A DNA stretch of 64,000 nt from Nereocystis luetkeana (taxonomy: Eukaryota; Sar; Phaeophyceae; Laminariales; Laminariaceae), in contig JARUPZ010000034.1 in assembly GCA_031213475.1 (NCBI GenBank), forward strand, positions 186,001-250,000, read 5' to 3'. This document shows, piece after piece, positions 48,665 to 60,160 of this stretch. The notes under the pieces are model-generated. The model did not search any database. It had not been told where the DNA came from and saw only the letters and a program-made list of their open reading frames with translations. The number at the start of each line of letters is the position of its first letter. Position 1 is the first letter of the stretch. The translations under genes were made by a program, and so were the position numbers.

Positions 48665-51600
48665 CGTCAGAGACAAAATGAGGCACTTGTGGCGTTAGCG
48701 ACCTACAATGTGCGCACCCTGGCTGTATAGGCGAAGAACGGGTACGGACATGACGAGCGTGTACCGGCGAAGGGACGGCAACTCGGCTGTGACTTCATTG
48801 GCCTGCAGGAAACTCGGAGGTCCGGTAGCACGACGTTCCGTGCGGCAGGGTATCGCGTTTTCCTTGTTCAGGTCCGGAAAAAACAGCTGCCAGGCAAGGG
48901 CTGTGCGGAGTAGGTCTGGCTGTCAAGGAATCGTTGTGCAGTAAGTCTGTGTACACCCATCGGTGGTTTATGTCTATTCGCTTCGAGCGAGCTAGCAATG
49001 CGATGCAGTACATTCGCCGACGTCGTTGCGTATGCTCCAACTGATTGTACCAAGGACGCCGACTAAAACGTGTTTTCCGGCAGAAGCTGAAGGACTTGGT
49101 GGAAAAGCTCCCGGCGAAAGATTGTCTGTTTGTACTGATGGATTCCAACGAGCGATTGGACAGAGGATGGGGTGATGCGGTTATGATGAAAGTAGAGTGC
49201 TTGGAGCATATGGACGTGATTTTCGTAACGATATTGGCAAACGACTCCAGTCGTTCGCCACCAATTGCAAGTTAGCTCTCACCAACACGTTTTTCAACAC
49301 GCGCAAAGGTGGGATATCGCAGACACACAACGGCACCAGCCCGAATGACCGTACGCAGATCGACTACATCCTAACCCGTCAAGCCCATCGACCTAGACTA
49401 CAAGATTTTAAAATCGTCCCACAAACGTCTGCCCCAGTTAAGGCAGACTCAGACCACAACATCTTGTATATCAAAGTCCGACTCAAACGTGGTCACTTTG
49501 CGCCAACCACACAGATACATAGCCCGACAAAACGCCGAAAGTTCGACAGGCAGCTGTTTATGTCCGATGAAAAGTGTCGCGAACGACTAGTCGCGAGGGT
49601 CATTTCCACTCTCGACCATCTTAGTCAGCCCCTTAATACGTCTGGCATGATTGAGTGTTTCACTACGGCTATTCTTGATGCGGTCGGCAAAGAGGCACCG
49701 CTTACTCCACGTCGCCACCGCAGACATGCATGGTGTGAGTCTGCCGAACCCTTGGCCGCATTTATATTAGCATGGACAGCGAGGAAGGATGAGCGACAAT
49801 TCTTGCGTGCCCACCCCCTGGAAAAAACCGCGTGGAAGACACTGAGATCTGCGTGTGCGAACCTGCAGAAGGTGATTGCCGCGGGACTGGATGCGTACTG
49901 CGAAGCGTACCTCGCCGAAATCGAACGACTCCTAGCGAACAACGGAGAGAGAGGCTTTTACAAGCACCGCAAGAATTCGGTAGGATTGGAAGGGACTAAA
50001 GCGAAGAGCAAACAGCTCAATAGGGACGAGGATGGCATGCTGTTGCGGGGTAAGGTGCGAGTTCGTGAACGATGGGGGAGTTTTACCACAAACGTCAGAG
50101 CACGAAATCGCTTAAACTCGATCCCACGATCATCGACGTCTGGCCCCCACGACCGCTTAAACTGTCGCTCGGAGATGAACTATCCATGGACGAGATGACG
50201 GAAGCACTCAAGGGGATGTCAAATTGGAACGCTGTCGGGCGAGATGATCTCCTGGCCGAAGTCCTCAAACTCGACCACCCCGCCCTCGCCCAGTGCTTTC
50301 GAAACATTCTTGAAAATGTATGGTTAACAGGAGAAGTCTGCCAGCAATGGAAATATGCGATCATCAAGCCCCTTCACAAAACGAAAGACCGAACTGACTA
50401 CAACAACTTCAGAGGGATTTCGCTTGTTGCTCTCGCAAGAAAAGTATTGTTGAATGTCCCGCTCCAGCACAACTACCGCGGGACTGAGGAATTACTCCCG
50501 GAGGAATAGTTCGACTTCCGCCCCACACGATCAACCATAAATATGTTGTTCGTCGTGCGCCGGCCGCAAGAGCTCGGACGATAGGGAAACCCCCCTGTGC
50601 GTGTGCTTTATCGATCTGCAGAAAGCGCACGACTCTGTCGACCAAGAGCTGTTATGGGAGGGGTATTCACACGCTTTGGCGTACCAACCAAGATGCTGAG
50701 AATTATCCGTAGTTTCCACGATGGCATGCAGGCTCGCGTACGCACGGATGACAGCAGGCACTCGAAATGGTTTGATGTCACGCAGGGGCTCCGACAAGTC
50801 TGTGTGCTATCACCATTACTGTTCAACGTCTTCGCTGCTGCGTTTCACGTCGTACTATTGTAGTACGCTCCAGCCAAGAAGAAGCCATCGTATTGGATTT
50901 GTTCCTACTCAGTGATGCTGGAGTAGTTCGAACGGAGGAGTAGGAGTAAGAGCCGTTGGCGTGCGTGCGAAGGGCTGTATGGGGCATGTGGTATGCCGAT
51001 GACGCTGGAGTTGTCTCGAGGTCGGCAGAAGGGCTCGCGAAAATGATGACAGTCATCGTGACTGTCTGCGAAGCAGCAGGCCTCACGGTGCCCGGAAAGA
51101 AGACAGACACAATGCTTCTTTCAACACCAGACCAGACAACCCTCGCACCACCGCTCGTCGTCCAAGCAGCAGGCCAGAGGTATAAGCAGACGGCCTGGTT
51201 TTATACCTAGGCGGCATCATCCACGAAAACGCTGACCTCTCGCTCGCAATCGACCGACGGATCCGTCTCATGCGAGAATGCCTCAAACGGTTCGGCCCGG
51301 AGTTGCATGATTGGACGACCGCCCCCTCTTAGCCTGAACGTCCCAATGCTGAAGGCCGAGGTGATTATTACCCTGCTATACGGGTGTGTGAGGTGGGACC
51401 TCAGAGCGAAACACTTTGCCAAGTTTCGAACCGCTCACCACCAAGTCCTATTGCGATTGATTAGCTTCCAGCGCTGACTTCGTACTGACCATTCCACCCT
51501 CTCGTACGCGAAGGCCCTCAAGATGACACGTTGCGAGAGCATCGAAACGACCATCCGTAAACGGCGGCTCTTTGCGGGGGGCGTGACACAGCAAAGCAAG

Positions 51601-52212
51601 GAGCGATTACCCAGTCGAAAAATGCTCGGGACGATGGCTGGTGGGGAGAACCCGAGACCTGGCGGACAGTTTAAGACTTGGCATAGATGCATAGTCGAAG
51701 ACCTTAGGGAGTTCCGAGCCACCGGAGAGTCAACGGATCTTGCCCCCTTAGTGTTTGGAGTTGAGACCGCGCTGTAGTCCATTGCAGCAAAAATGGCGGG
51801 GAAGTGGTATCGGGGGATCCTTGAAGCAGCCGAACTGTTCATGGTGAGGTGGCACGAAGCTGAGGCTGAGCTGAGTAGGCAGTGCCGCGCATCCGCCGTG
51901 GGTGGTGTCCAAGGGAATGGGGGGGGGGGGAGGGGGGGGCAACAGGAGGAGTGGCGGAAAAATTGACCAAGGGAATGCGGAGAGGGGGGAACAGAAGGAG
52001 GAGTAGAAGGGAAACTGCATTGGACGAGAGTAGGACGGAAATAGCAGACGAGGCAGCAAGGCACCAGGCCGACTATGAAGTGGAACACGACTATTCTACT
52101 CGTGCCACCAACTGGTGCAGCTGGTTCGAACGTGGTCTTCCTTTGTTATCTCTTCTTCTAGTTTTTTTTCGTTCTTGCGCTGATCCTTTGTGGTTTTGAA
52201 AAAAAAAAACAT
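48665..52212 (+). mobile_element. LINE (APE-type non-LTR retrotransposon), decayed
   Basis: The order is endonuclease, reverse transcriptase, C-terminal region, poly-A (52198-52210). Endonuclease pieces are TYNVRTLA (48694 on), GCDFIGLQETR, DVVAYAPTD, LFVLMDSNERLD and, at 49197-49500, THNGTSPNDRTQIDYILTRQ with SDHN. The reverse transcriptase spans about 50130-51480. It includes NAVGRDDLLAEVLK, CQQWKYAIIKPLHK, FRGISLVALARKVL, the catalytic YADD at 50992-51003 and LLYGCVRWDLRAKH. The end carries LGTMAGGENPRPGG (51620-51670). In-frame stops (for example after TYNVRTLAV) and several frame changes show it cannot be translated whole. It would have encoded an RNA-copying polyprotein. Confidence 0.9.
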
Positions 52213-52309
52213 TTGATCTTCTTTTCTTCGATCAATAAGCCTTATTCAAGGAGTCGTGTGGCGCGGGTGGATGACGAGCCTGCTTTGCTTGTTTCGTATT
52301 GTCTGACGC

Positions 52310-52470
52310 CGAGTGGCTGGGAATAGTTGACGAACGCAGGACGGAGACGGCAGTCAGGGTAGCAACGTACCAGGCGGACTAGCAGGGAGAACTTGGCTAT
52401 GCCACTTGTACCACAAACTGCTGCCGCTACATCGAGGGTGCGCTGTGCTTTGGTTTGCCTGTTATTTGCC
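52310..52470 (+). mobile_element. Second, diverged 3' end of the same LINE family
   Basis: The sequence from about 52330 (GGACGGAGACGGCAG, then ACCAGGCGGACTA and CTTGTACCACAAACTGCTG) aligns with the LINE's own end at 52030-52115 (GGACGGAAATAGCAG, ACCAGGCCGACTA, CTCGTGCCACCAACTGGTG). It is a short 5'-truncated and much more diverged relative lying just behind the longer one. Confidence 0.6.
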
Positions 52471-53077
52471 CTTGGTTCTTCGGCTTACTCTCAAGTAGTG
52501 GTGTTTCTCTTCATTTTTTTTTCAAGTGTCTTTCCACGTCCCTTGCGGGGACACACACGACAGTTTGCTCCTCCTATTGTTCTTCTTTCTTTTTCTCTTT
52601 CGATATGTCTTCTTTGTTCATGTTTTTTTCGTTTGTTTCCTTTCGTCTATCTATTTCCTAGAACGTGTATGTGGTGTCTGTTGTATCCAGTATGATGACA
52701 TGACGAAATGACATAGCATTGCTCATTGTGCCTACTGTGTCGGCATGTTGACGTTGAGATCCATGTACGTATCTATTGTGATGTGCAGTCAGTACGCACT
52801 GATACGATAATACGACTATCTTGGTATGGATGTTCGGGTAAATGCCATTTGCAGATATAGATTGTGAGCCTGCTGTATGTTCAACTTACTCGTACCTCTG
52901 CCGAGACGTCCACATCCGCATCAACAACACAGGTCAGGCCATGGAGGCGAGACGCGCTTTATTTGGCCATTGTCGAGGGAATCTTGATCTCAGAGATCAA
53001 CAGTTGGAGAGTAAAGCAGAGGAGAGGAGAAGGTCAGGAAAAGGAGGAGGACGAGAAGGAGGTTTTTTCTACTGCAT
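52471..53077. other. T-rich region without a supported gene
   Basis: The pyrimidine-rich part (52510-52700) resembles 57960-58100, sharing TTTCGATATGTC and GTCTGTTGTATCCAGTAT-like words, and so is probably part of dispersed repeat family 3. No gene is recognised. Confidence 0.5.
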
Positions 53078-53079
53078 AC

Positions 53080-53200
53080 GTGACAACGTAGTAACTCTGT
53101 GAGCTAGCTTTGTGACCACAGAAGTTGTATCTCTTCTAGGATTAAAAAAACGGCACGGACACTGGTTGTGCGGGATTTCGACGGGTAGAAAGAACGGTTT
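53080..53200 (+). repeat. Dispersed repeat family 3, copy 2
   Basis: Matches 48345-48475 (CTTTGTGACCACAGAAGTTG, TCTCTTCTAGGATT, TTTCGACGGGTAGAAAGAA). The copy is cut at its right end by the foldback element at 53202. Confidence 0.7.
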
Positions 53201-53201
53201 A

Positions 53202-53302
53202 ACCCTTTTAGAACTCCAGTCCCGTTTTGGGGACAAACCAGTCAAGTTCCAAGTAAGTTTGTCCCCAATTGTCCCCAAAACGAGACTGGAGTCCTAAACG
53301 GG
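53202..53302. mobile_element. 101-bp foldback mini-element
   Basis: The arms are about 35 bases. The left arm begins ACCCTTTTAGAACTCCAGTC and the reverse complement of the right arm begins ACCCGTTTAGGACTCCAGTC; both continue to CGTTTTGGGGACAA. Only about 30 bases separate the arms. It interrupts dispersed repeat family 3. It could be a very short MITE or a structured RNA-like hairpin. Confidence 0.7.
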
Positions 53303-53438
53303 TGAATGTTAAGAACACACACCCAGGAGTGGTATACATACCCAGAAACTCGATAGAAACAATCGAAACAATACTGGAATGCACGAGTAATAACACCTGA
53401 TAGTATATTATTAGTGTAGGTGGTCTACACGGTAGGTT

Positions 53439-53703
53439 ATGCAACACCTCGTCTTACGCTTACTCGTGTTGCCCGTCGTACTACTAATGATGCACAGCAG
53501 CGTACGTTCCCCCTTCTCGTTCTACAGCAGGCAAAAACACTCGATCACAGTACAAGAAACTGAAATTTCAAGCTCCTGGAACCACATTTTTAAAGTTCAA
53601 CGACAAGGTCCGCCCCGAAGGAGGACAAAAATTGCTACTGGTAGGAGTTTACAGAGCTCACATCTGCCCCGAATTTCGGGTCGATGGAAACGTTGGGAGC
53701 TAG
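53439..53703 (+). CDS. Possible small secreted protein gene (two exons)
   Basis: Exon 1 (53439-53501) codes MQHLVLRLLVLPVVLLMMHS followed by one Ser, a good secretion signal, and ends at a GTACGT donor. A 49-base intron with a CACAG acceptor would join it in phase to 53551-53703, which reads YKKLKFQAPGTTFLKFNDKV and then GVYRAHICPEFRVDGNVGS and TAG. The product would be 71 residues. The intron is much shorter than the others here, and without splicing a different 189-codon frame is open from the same ATG. No family is recognised. Confidence 0.28.
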
Positions 53704-55094
53704 AGCAGGCAAACGAATGTCCTCGGGAACAAACTGCGGTCAGGCGTGCTTCCAATGTTTCCGTTGTCGGGACTTTTGGTTGTGTTTTGCGGCCAGCGAA
53801 AGGTGACAACGGCACCCTTCACCTCTTCTTATGTTCGAGCATGCCAATGATTCAATATTTGTCAATAAACACCGAATTTCCCCCGTTCAATTTCCCCCTC
53901 AACCTTCATCACGGCACTTTTTTCGAGCACACACCGGTGATATCTTATATCTTTGTGACGTTGGAAAGTATCACCACCGGTGGTCATTTTCTGGGGTGCG
54001 GTATCTAGAGGTATGCACACTATTATTTGTTTTTCGCGATAATATGCCGTGGCATGCCACCCTGGGTATCTACCGTACCCCGGGTGATGAGCACCATGCA
54101 CAGGAGTCCCGCACCTCCCTGGAGTGTGTGATAACCAGAGGAGGTGTGATAACGGGACGCCGGTTGCTACCGAGTGCGGACAGATCCGGCCAGATGACAG
54201 CGGGTGTGACAACGACCGAGGTGTGTTTGCAGATCACCAAGGAGTGTGACCTGTTCGTTTATAAAAGTTGAAATAACTGAGCCACTCGGTCAGCCTACTG
54301 AACTACTCATAGTCAGCGCTGACTGAGTAGCTCACTGAGCTGACTGAGTATGTCAGCTGTTGAACCTGTGGGAACGAACATGACCAGAGCTCGGCCAGGT
54401 TCCAGGCCCAATGGCGGATTGTAGGGCGCTTCTGCCTGAGCGTTTCGCGCTTCACCGGTACTACATAGTACACCCGTCGTCGGAAATTGAGACACGGTAG
54501 GAGTGGCAGTACCGGTACCGGTACCGGTAGGCGGGGAGGACCCGGAAACTAAAGACGTGATCCTCGCTCGAGGCGCGGCAGAAGCAGGTACCGGTGGGGT
54601 CCGGGCCGCAGGCTCGATCGGCCCATTGTATTGGGATGCAGCAGTTGCCTCTATGTTGGTACCGATATCCATACCGGTGCGTGCGTTTCATGGGCGAATG
54701 GTGTCCACCTGGTGATATAGTTCGGACTTGACAATTGTATAGTTTTCAGGCGTACGTCCGAAGGGGGTGAGTGTTATAAGGATTACCTTGGGCTGGGTAA
54801 TCGATCGATATTTTACCCCTATAGTTCAGTAGGTAACACCTTCACATGTTGGATTCAACATACTTCCGGTGATTCAGTTGACGGTCGAAAGTATTTCCGA
54901 ACAAACTCCCCCCGGGTAAGCTTTTAGAAGGGTGTGTTTTCAAGGGGGTAATGCTTGCGATCATCCGTGATGATATGCGGCAGTCTTCGGTATTGGTTGT
55001 TCTTGAAAAATAAAGCGCTGAAAAGCGGTACTACCCCTGTCCGCACTCAGCGCTTTTGACGGCAGCTCTCTTTTCAGTAGGAAGAATATTCAAC
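53704..55094. other. Region without a firmly supported gene
   Basis: Contains a palindrome-rich patch at 54325-54352 (AGTCAGCGCTGACT and flanking CTGACTGAGT words), a GGTACC-type run at 54509-54530 (CCGGTACCGGTACCGGTA), and a hairpin ATGTTGGATTCAACAT near 54847. A reverse-strand frame at 54313-54672 (119 codons, Pro/Thr/Gly-rich) has no family match. Confidence 0.4.
54313..54672 (-). CDS. Hypothetical Pro/Thr/Gly-rich reading frame, 119 residues
   Basis: An open reverse-strand frame starting MDIGTNIEATAASQYNGP, with a low-complexity middle (PPTGTGTGTATPT) derived from the GGTACC run and a more ordinary end (LEPGRALVMFVPTGSTADIL). I see no signal peptide or domain. It may be chance, helped by the repeat. 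Confidence 0.2.
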   Translation of the reverse strand: MDIGTNIEATAASQYNGPIEPAARTPPVPASAAPRARITSLVSGSSPPTGTGTGTATPTVSQFPTTGVLCSTGEARNAQAEAPYNPPLGLEPGRALVMFVPTGSTADILSQLSELLSQR

Positions 55095-55480
55095 GCGGAC
55101 ACTGTGTGTGAGCTGAATGTCGACGCGGCTAGAAACGATGGTTTTGTTGTATTCGCAGGACGCACACACCCCGACACCAGACGTTAACTGGAGCCTCACG
55201 CTAAACTTCTGCTCTTACACACAAATGAATAGCTGGTACAAATATTGTTTCGCTTCCGGTTTATCATCTTCGCCTTTCAATCCCCCTCCTGGTCTTATCC
55301 CAGATCGAGGGTTACCCAGCAGGCTCTCGTTCCTCCTCCCCGCTCCCCGCTACGGTTTTGTGCCTGTATTATCGCGGGTAGACTTCAAATAGTCCTTCCC
55401 ACGTAGGCTCGTGTGGAGTTTCGCCTACCTACGCTACTCGATCCAAACGCTTGGTTCCTTTGTTCATCTTCAAGTAAGTG
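55095..55480 (+). repeat. Dispersed repeat family 3, copy 3
   Basis: Colinear with 58200-58525. Shared blocks include TGTGCTGAATGTCGAC, AGCAGGCTCTCGTTCCTCC-like, CCCGCTACGGT, TTATCGCG, and TTGTGCCTACCCACGCT-like sequence. The copies are well diverged. Confidence 0.6.
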
Positions 55481-58010
55481 TTGAACATGAATTTATCACC
55501 ACGGCGGAATTTGATGTCAACGGAATCAATTTTCGCAGAATTCGAGGGTACGACAGAGCCACCGGGGCGAGCGGCATCTACGCTACCAGTCTTACGAACC
55601 TGGCAGGCGTGACAACGAATGATGAGCGGTTGGTGTGTGTGATACACCGGGAGAGTCTCGATTCTTGTACATTGTTTCAGCTATTACAGTGAGTGGTAGG
55701 CTACGACTGTGGTCGCACGGTGATTCAAGGGGGGATGTGGCTCCAAGGTGCGTTTTGCACGGTGTGCCTAACAAAATGTGTGACCGGTTGAGCTCCTCTA
55801 GTGATAAGCAGCTATTATTGTTACACCCTTTTTTGAGTGTAAATATTTTACCAGAATGTTTGATATTTGGTTGACGACTGCTCGTACGTTCGTAGCGCAA
55901 AATAAATGATGGCTCGGGTTGCGCGAACAAACGTTTTCGACGTCGATTGTTCGGGGTAGATACTGAGCTTCTCGCGTGAAGAGTACAGACTGTTGTAAGC
56001 GACCGCCAACAAAATGTATTGCTCGGGGTGATTTCATGACGTAGTGACAGGTCGGAACTGATAGAGTGATGCGTGCGGAGACTCTTGTTGCTTGTGTGTC
56101 TCAAGACTACTTTGCAGACATCAAAGAGACGGTGATATCCACAATGAATGACGTCAACGCTACGAACAGTAGTAGTGACGTGCAAAATGCTTGCCGGGGA
56201 AATCGACGTCACTTAACACCGCTCGATACAACACGATAACATTAACATTTTGACTGCATCTGTAGGGAGTATTCCCAAGACTGGCAAGGGTCATGTGAGA
56301 CGGTAACTCTTTATGAATACATCGGAACCGCCCAGTGAGCGCCCTCATTAGCACGCTGCCACTGGTAATGTAATGGCCTTCGGCTAACGCGGAGGGGACG
56401 TTGCACTACTAAGATATACGGCACCAGACAGCGGTACATCACGACGAGCTATAAATTGGGGGTTGACTACGAGCCTTTCTGGTTGCAATGGTCTGGTGAC
56501 GGTCGGTTTGCGGGGGTTAGAGGGGGTAGTGCGAAGTAAGCGGAGAAATTGCTGAAATAAATGCTGTAACTAGGGGAATTACGATAAACTGCAAGCAGCA
56601 CTGCTTGCGCGGCCGAACTATGAGCCAAGCAAATAGCTAAAACGAAGCGTTACGATTATAGCGCATAGCACAACGTGCCGGAGGAGTACAGTTTACTGTT
56701 ATCAGATACCGTAACTACTGTAAAACCTACCGGTATACTATTAATTGTAAAAATAACATATCTGGCGTTCTTCAATGAGGCCGGGAGTTTTTTGTTAGAA
56801 CGGCGAGCATTGATGAAGAACAGTAAAAATGTGCCAGTATCAGAAGAAAAGAGGACCAGAGTTGGCGACCATGTGTGTGTTCCTTATTTCGACTCGTCGA
56901 CATCTATCTATCAATGACGACCTGTGTCCGTGTGTGACGATTCTTCGACCCTAGAGATACAAGTTATGTGCTCCCAAAAAGGCGCCACAGATAAAATGTG
57001 ATGTTTTATGCGGTTGAACCAGAGTAGACAATGCAATGCCGTGTACACGACAGGCACGGCATGCACATCCTCCCCGGTGTGAAAGAGAAAACACCCATAA
57101 AAAACAAAATAAAACACGACGAGAGAAAAAAATGAAAAGGAAGATAGATGAAAAAATAATGTCATGCAGGGCATGTGGCAGGCACTATAGAGCGAGCTTG
57201 AAAACCATCACCACGTTTCAACGAGAGCATAGAACACGAAGAACCAGGGGAAAGAACAAGCCCACCTGGAAATAAAAATCCCCCCTCTAAATAGCCGCAG
57301 CAGTTTGTGGTACGAGTAGCGTAGCCACGTCCAACCTACTGGTCGATCTGGTACCTTGTTATTATTGTGGAGCTCATGCACTGCCGTAGAAGTATAATCG
57401 TACCGAGACGACAAAGTCGCATATAATGGAGGTAATAATACACAACTCGTGCGTGTGGTCTCCTCGCATTCATCACTACTACATGTTATGTGTAGTTACC
57501 GGTACCTGGGGGGGATATTTCAAAATCGTTCCAAAATCCCTGACCATTCGCTCATTTCATTGATTGGCCTAGAGGGTATTCTCGACGGGAGCGTCGCGCG
57601 GAGAAGCTCAGCTCCTTCAGAGAAGGCATTGGCATGGTGCCACGGTGCCCCCTTTTACTGCAGCACTGCACCAAATAAATGGCTGAGTAGGTGACTCACA
57701 AAATTATTTAATTAGACAAAAACTAAAAACGAGTATATACTTACTGCTTGCTGTAGTCTGTTTAAGGAGTCTATACTTCAAACAAGTGAAAAAACACCCC
57801 ACGACCCACGCGAATAGCCGAAGGGGCATAGTACTTATTTTTCAAGTGAAATGACACAGATGCACCTGGGTAAAGGCTGTTTCTTTAGCTACGTAGCTCG
57901 TTTTTTTCAAGTAAGTGTCTGCCACATCTCTCCTGAGAGCGGCACGACGGATTTCCCTTTATCTTTCGTTTTCTATTTTCTCTTCGATATACATACGTAT
58001 CTCTTTGCAT
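55481..58010. other. Region without a supported gene
   Basis: About 2.5 kb. A frame at 55480-55692 (HEFITTAEFDVNGINFRR) looks protein-like but has no recognisable domain or splice partners. The rest shows no exon series or transposon domain. Confidence 0.4.
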
Positions 58011-58019
58011 TTTGTTCTT

Positions 58020-58525
58020 TTCGTTTCGTTTAAAGTTTTTTTTGCTTTTGATATGTCGAATTTTGATCATGTTTATGCCGCGTCTGTCGTATCCAGTATC
58101 GTTTTGTTTGCTCTGCGTAGTGCATAACAATGTGGAGCGATCTTTGTGGCGTATAGCTTTCTTTGTGATCACAGATTCCGAACTTGTCACTCGCTGGAGA
58201 ATCGGCACGGACAACTGTGCTGAATGTCGACGGGTATAAGAAGGTATAATAACTGTTCAATGTGAAACACACACATTTTTATTTTTTACTTTCTCATCCC
58301 TTTTATTATCTTCGCCCATCTTCTTTTCTCTCTCCTTCCAACTCGTAACGAAGATCCGGGGTCACATAGCAGGCTCTTCTCCCCCCTTCCCGCTACGGTA
58401 CGTGTCTTCATTTTTATCGCGAGAATATTTCAGCCTTTTCTTCCCTCGTCGACTCGCATCGAATTGTGCCTACCCACGCTGCAAGGCGCTCTCAACAATT
58501 GAATCCTTTTTATTTTGTTTTTTGC
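58020..58525 (+). repeat. Dispersed repeat family 3, copy 4
   Basis: The 5' part (GTCTGTCGTATCCAGTAT, CTTTGTGGCGTATAGCTTT, GTCGACGGGTATAAGAA) matches the copies near 48.4 and 53.1 kb. The 3' part matches 55200-55480. This is the most complete copy and links the two halves into one family. Confidence 0.6.
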
Positions 58526-58624
58526 AAATAAATAAAGTCAAAAGTCCGACCCACCTGGGGCTCGAACCCAGGGCTCAAACACAAGTAGAATTCGTGGTTG
58601 ACCACTTGAACCACCGGGGCGACC
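58504..58624 (-). repeat. tRNA-like SINE head or tRNA pseudogene
   Basis: The reverse strand carries a polymerase III A-box-like word TGGTTCAAGTGG (58613-58602), a D-arm-like GTGG/CCAC pairing and a B box in CTGGGTTCGAGCCCCAG (58571-58555), which forms a perfect five-pair T stem. The acceptor and anticodon stems do not pair well, so a working tRNA is unlikely. A-rich sequence (58533-58504) follows, as in tRNA-derived SINEs. No target-site duplication was seen. Confidence 0.45.
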
Positions 58625-58630
58625 GGGTAC

Positions 58631-59254
58631 ATACTGCCATGCAACTTACAGATCACATGCGGTATATTGAAATAAAACAACATGCGAGACGAGAGATGAA
58701 AAACACGCACAACCGATTAACGGGTGGTTTAGAGCGCTGGCCTTGACGATTCTTTGCCGAGCGTCTCTCTCTCATCTGGTGGTCACTCAGAGAGTGTTTC
58801 TGTCATCCCCGAAAGGAGCTGCAGCTCTAGAAGGATTATGAAGTTTTGACCGCGCAAGCATGTTATTTGTTATTATTTGGTTGGGCTATACCGTCGGAAC
58901 CTCCGCTGGCTGATGAAAAAAGGTTTTACGTTTCGATGTGGGGTGGAAATTAATGGGAGGAACAGCCCAAAATAATGCCGACCAGTAATAATTCCGAAAT
59001 TACCCAAGTCGACTATAATGCCATCGGAAAGGTTCCTCCTCTACATCGCATAGGAGGTCCCAGGTACTCTGGCAGCTACTATTTATTACCTTCCTCGTTG
59101 TAGGATGGGAGCCTCGACGAGACGCGTGCTTCGAAACCAAATCAAGACGGATTTTCTCAGTTTTCGCCGAACTAAATTCATATATGTTCTGTTTTCGACC
59201 CTTCTAGGAAAGGAGGACCGGAAACAAAGTTGGCTCCAAATAAAAACAAAGCGT
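58631..59254. other. Region without a supported gene
   Basis: No exon, RNA gene or recognised repeat seen. Confidence 0.4.
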
Positions 59255-60160
59255 TTCAGGCAAAACCAGGTATACCTGGTCATGTTTGGGCCAAAATCAG
59301 TTACACACTACCAGGGTTTTCACACAGCTACAAAATCGCACGCCAGGAGCCCTGCTATTCGCCAGAATGACATCGTACCTGGTTTTGGCTCGAAAAGGCC
59401 CCTGAGAGCATGCCTGCCTTCGTCTATGCTCTGTCTACTATTAATAATTTCTTTCAACTGATTTTGGCCATTTTTTTATACCAAACAGAGAGGCCATATA
59501 TATGTGCCCTGCTGGTTTCTCTTTGCGTATGCATGCGTCTGTGGTCCCTCGGTATACAATTCTTGTGTATATATATATACGCTGTCCTTGCCGCACATAC
59601 GCTGATTTCACCTTTCTTCTTCGGGGTGTTCGTCCCAAGTAGTGCTCCGGTTAAGTTGTTGTAATTTGCATGCACTACAGTACTGCTGCAGTGTTGTTTT
59701 CTATACCAGGTATGTAGTCATAATTCAGCACCGTCGGCAAACACGCGGCCGTTCGTCTACCCCACCCCCGCATCGAGATGGCCTCAGGTTTGATACGGCA
59801 AGGTCATTCCATGCCGATCAGGCGGTTCCGCGAGGATGCTCGATAATAAGCTCCAAAGCTGGCAACGGGGGGGGCGCGCGCCAGCATACATACTCTTAGC
59901 GCTCCCGCCGTGGCGAAATGAACGTAGCCCGGGGGGTGACCCTCCGCAGAGATCAACGTGAAGGCGTTGTACCTACACTCCACAGGAAACTAGATGTCAG
60001 ATTTTAGAGGCCACACGCTGTGTATGTTCAGGCGCATCTTTTATGGGAAAAATGGATTTTCATGGTCCAAACACCGCTCGTGGCACACGTTTTTACTCTG
60101 TTTTAGTATTACCTGATTCTGCTCGAAATAGATAGATCAGGTATACCTGATTAGAGTAAC
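59255..60160 (+). repeat. Dispersed repeat family with AGGTATACCTG ends, copy 2
   Basis: Same orientation as copy 1 at 12105-12995, colinear over about 0.9 kb with many differences. It begins CAAAACCAGGTATACCTGG and ends near GATCAGGTATACCTGATT, itself an almost perfect palindrome. Confidence 0.7.

Noticed and set aside
54820-54885. tRNA-like stretch with TAGTTCAGTAGG
   Set aside because: There is no B box and the arms do not pair as a cloverleaf; only the ATGTTG/CAACAT hairpin is real.
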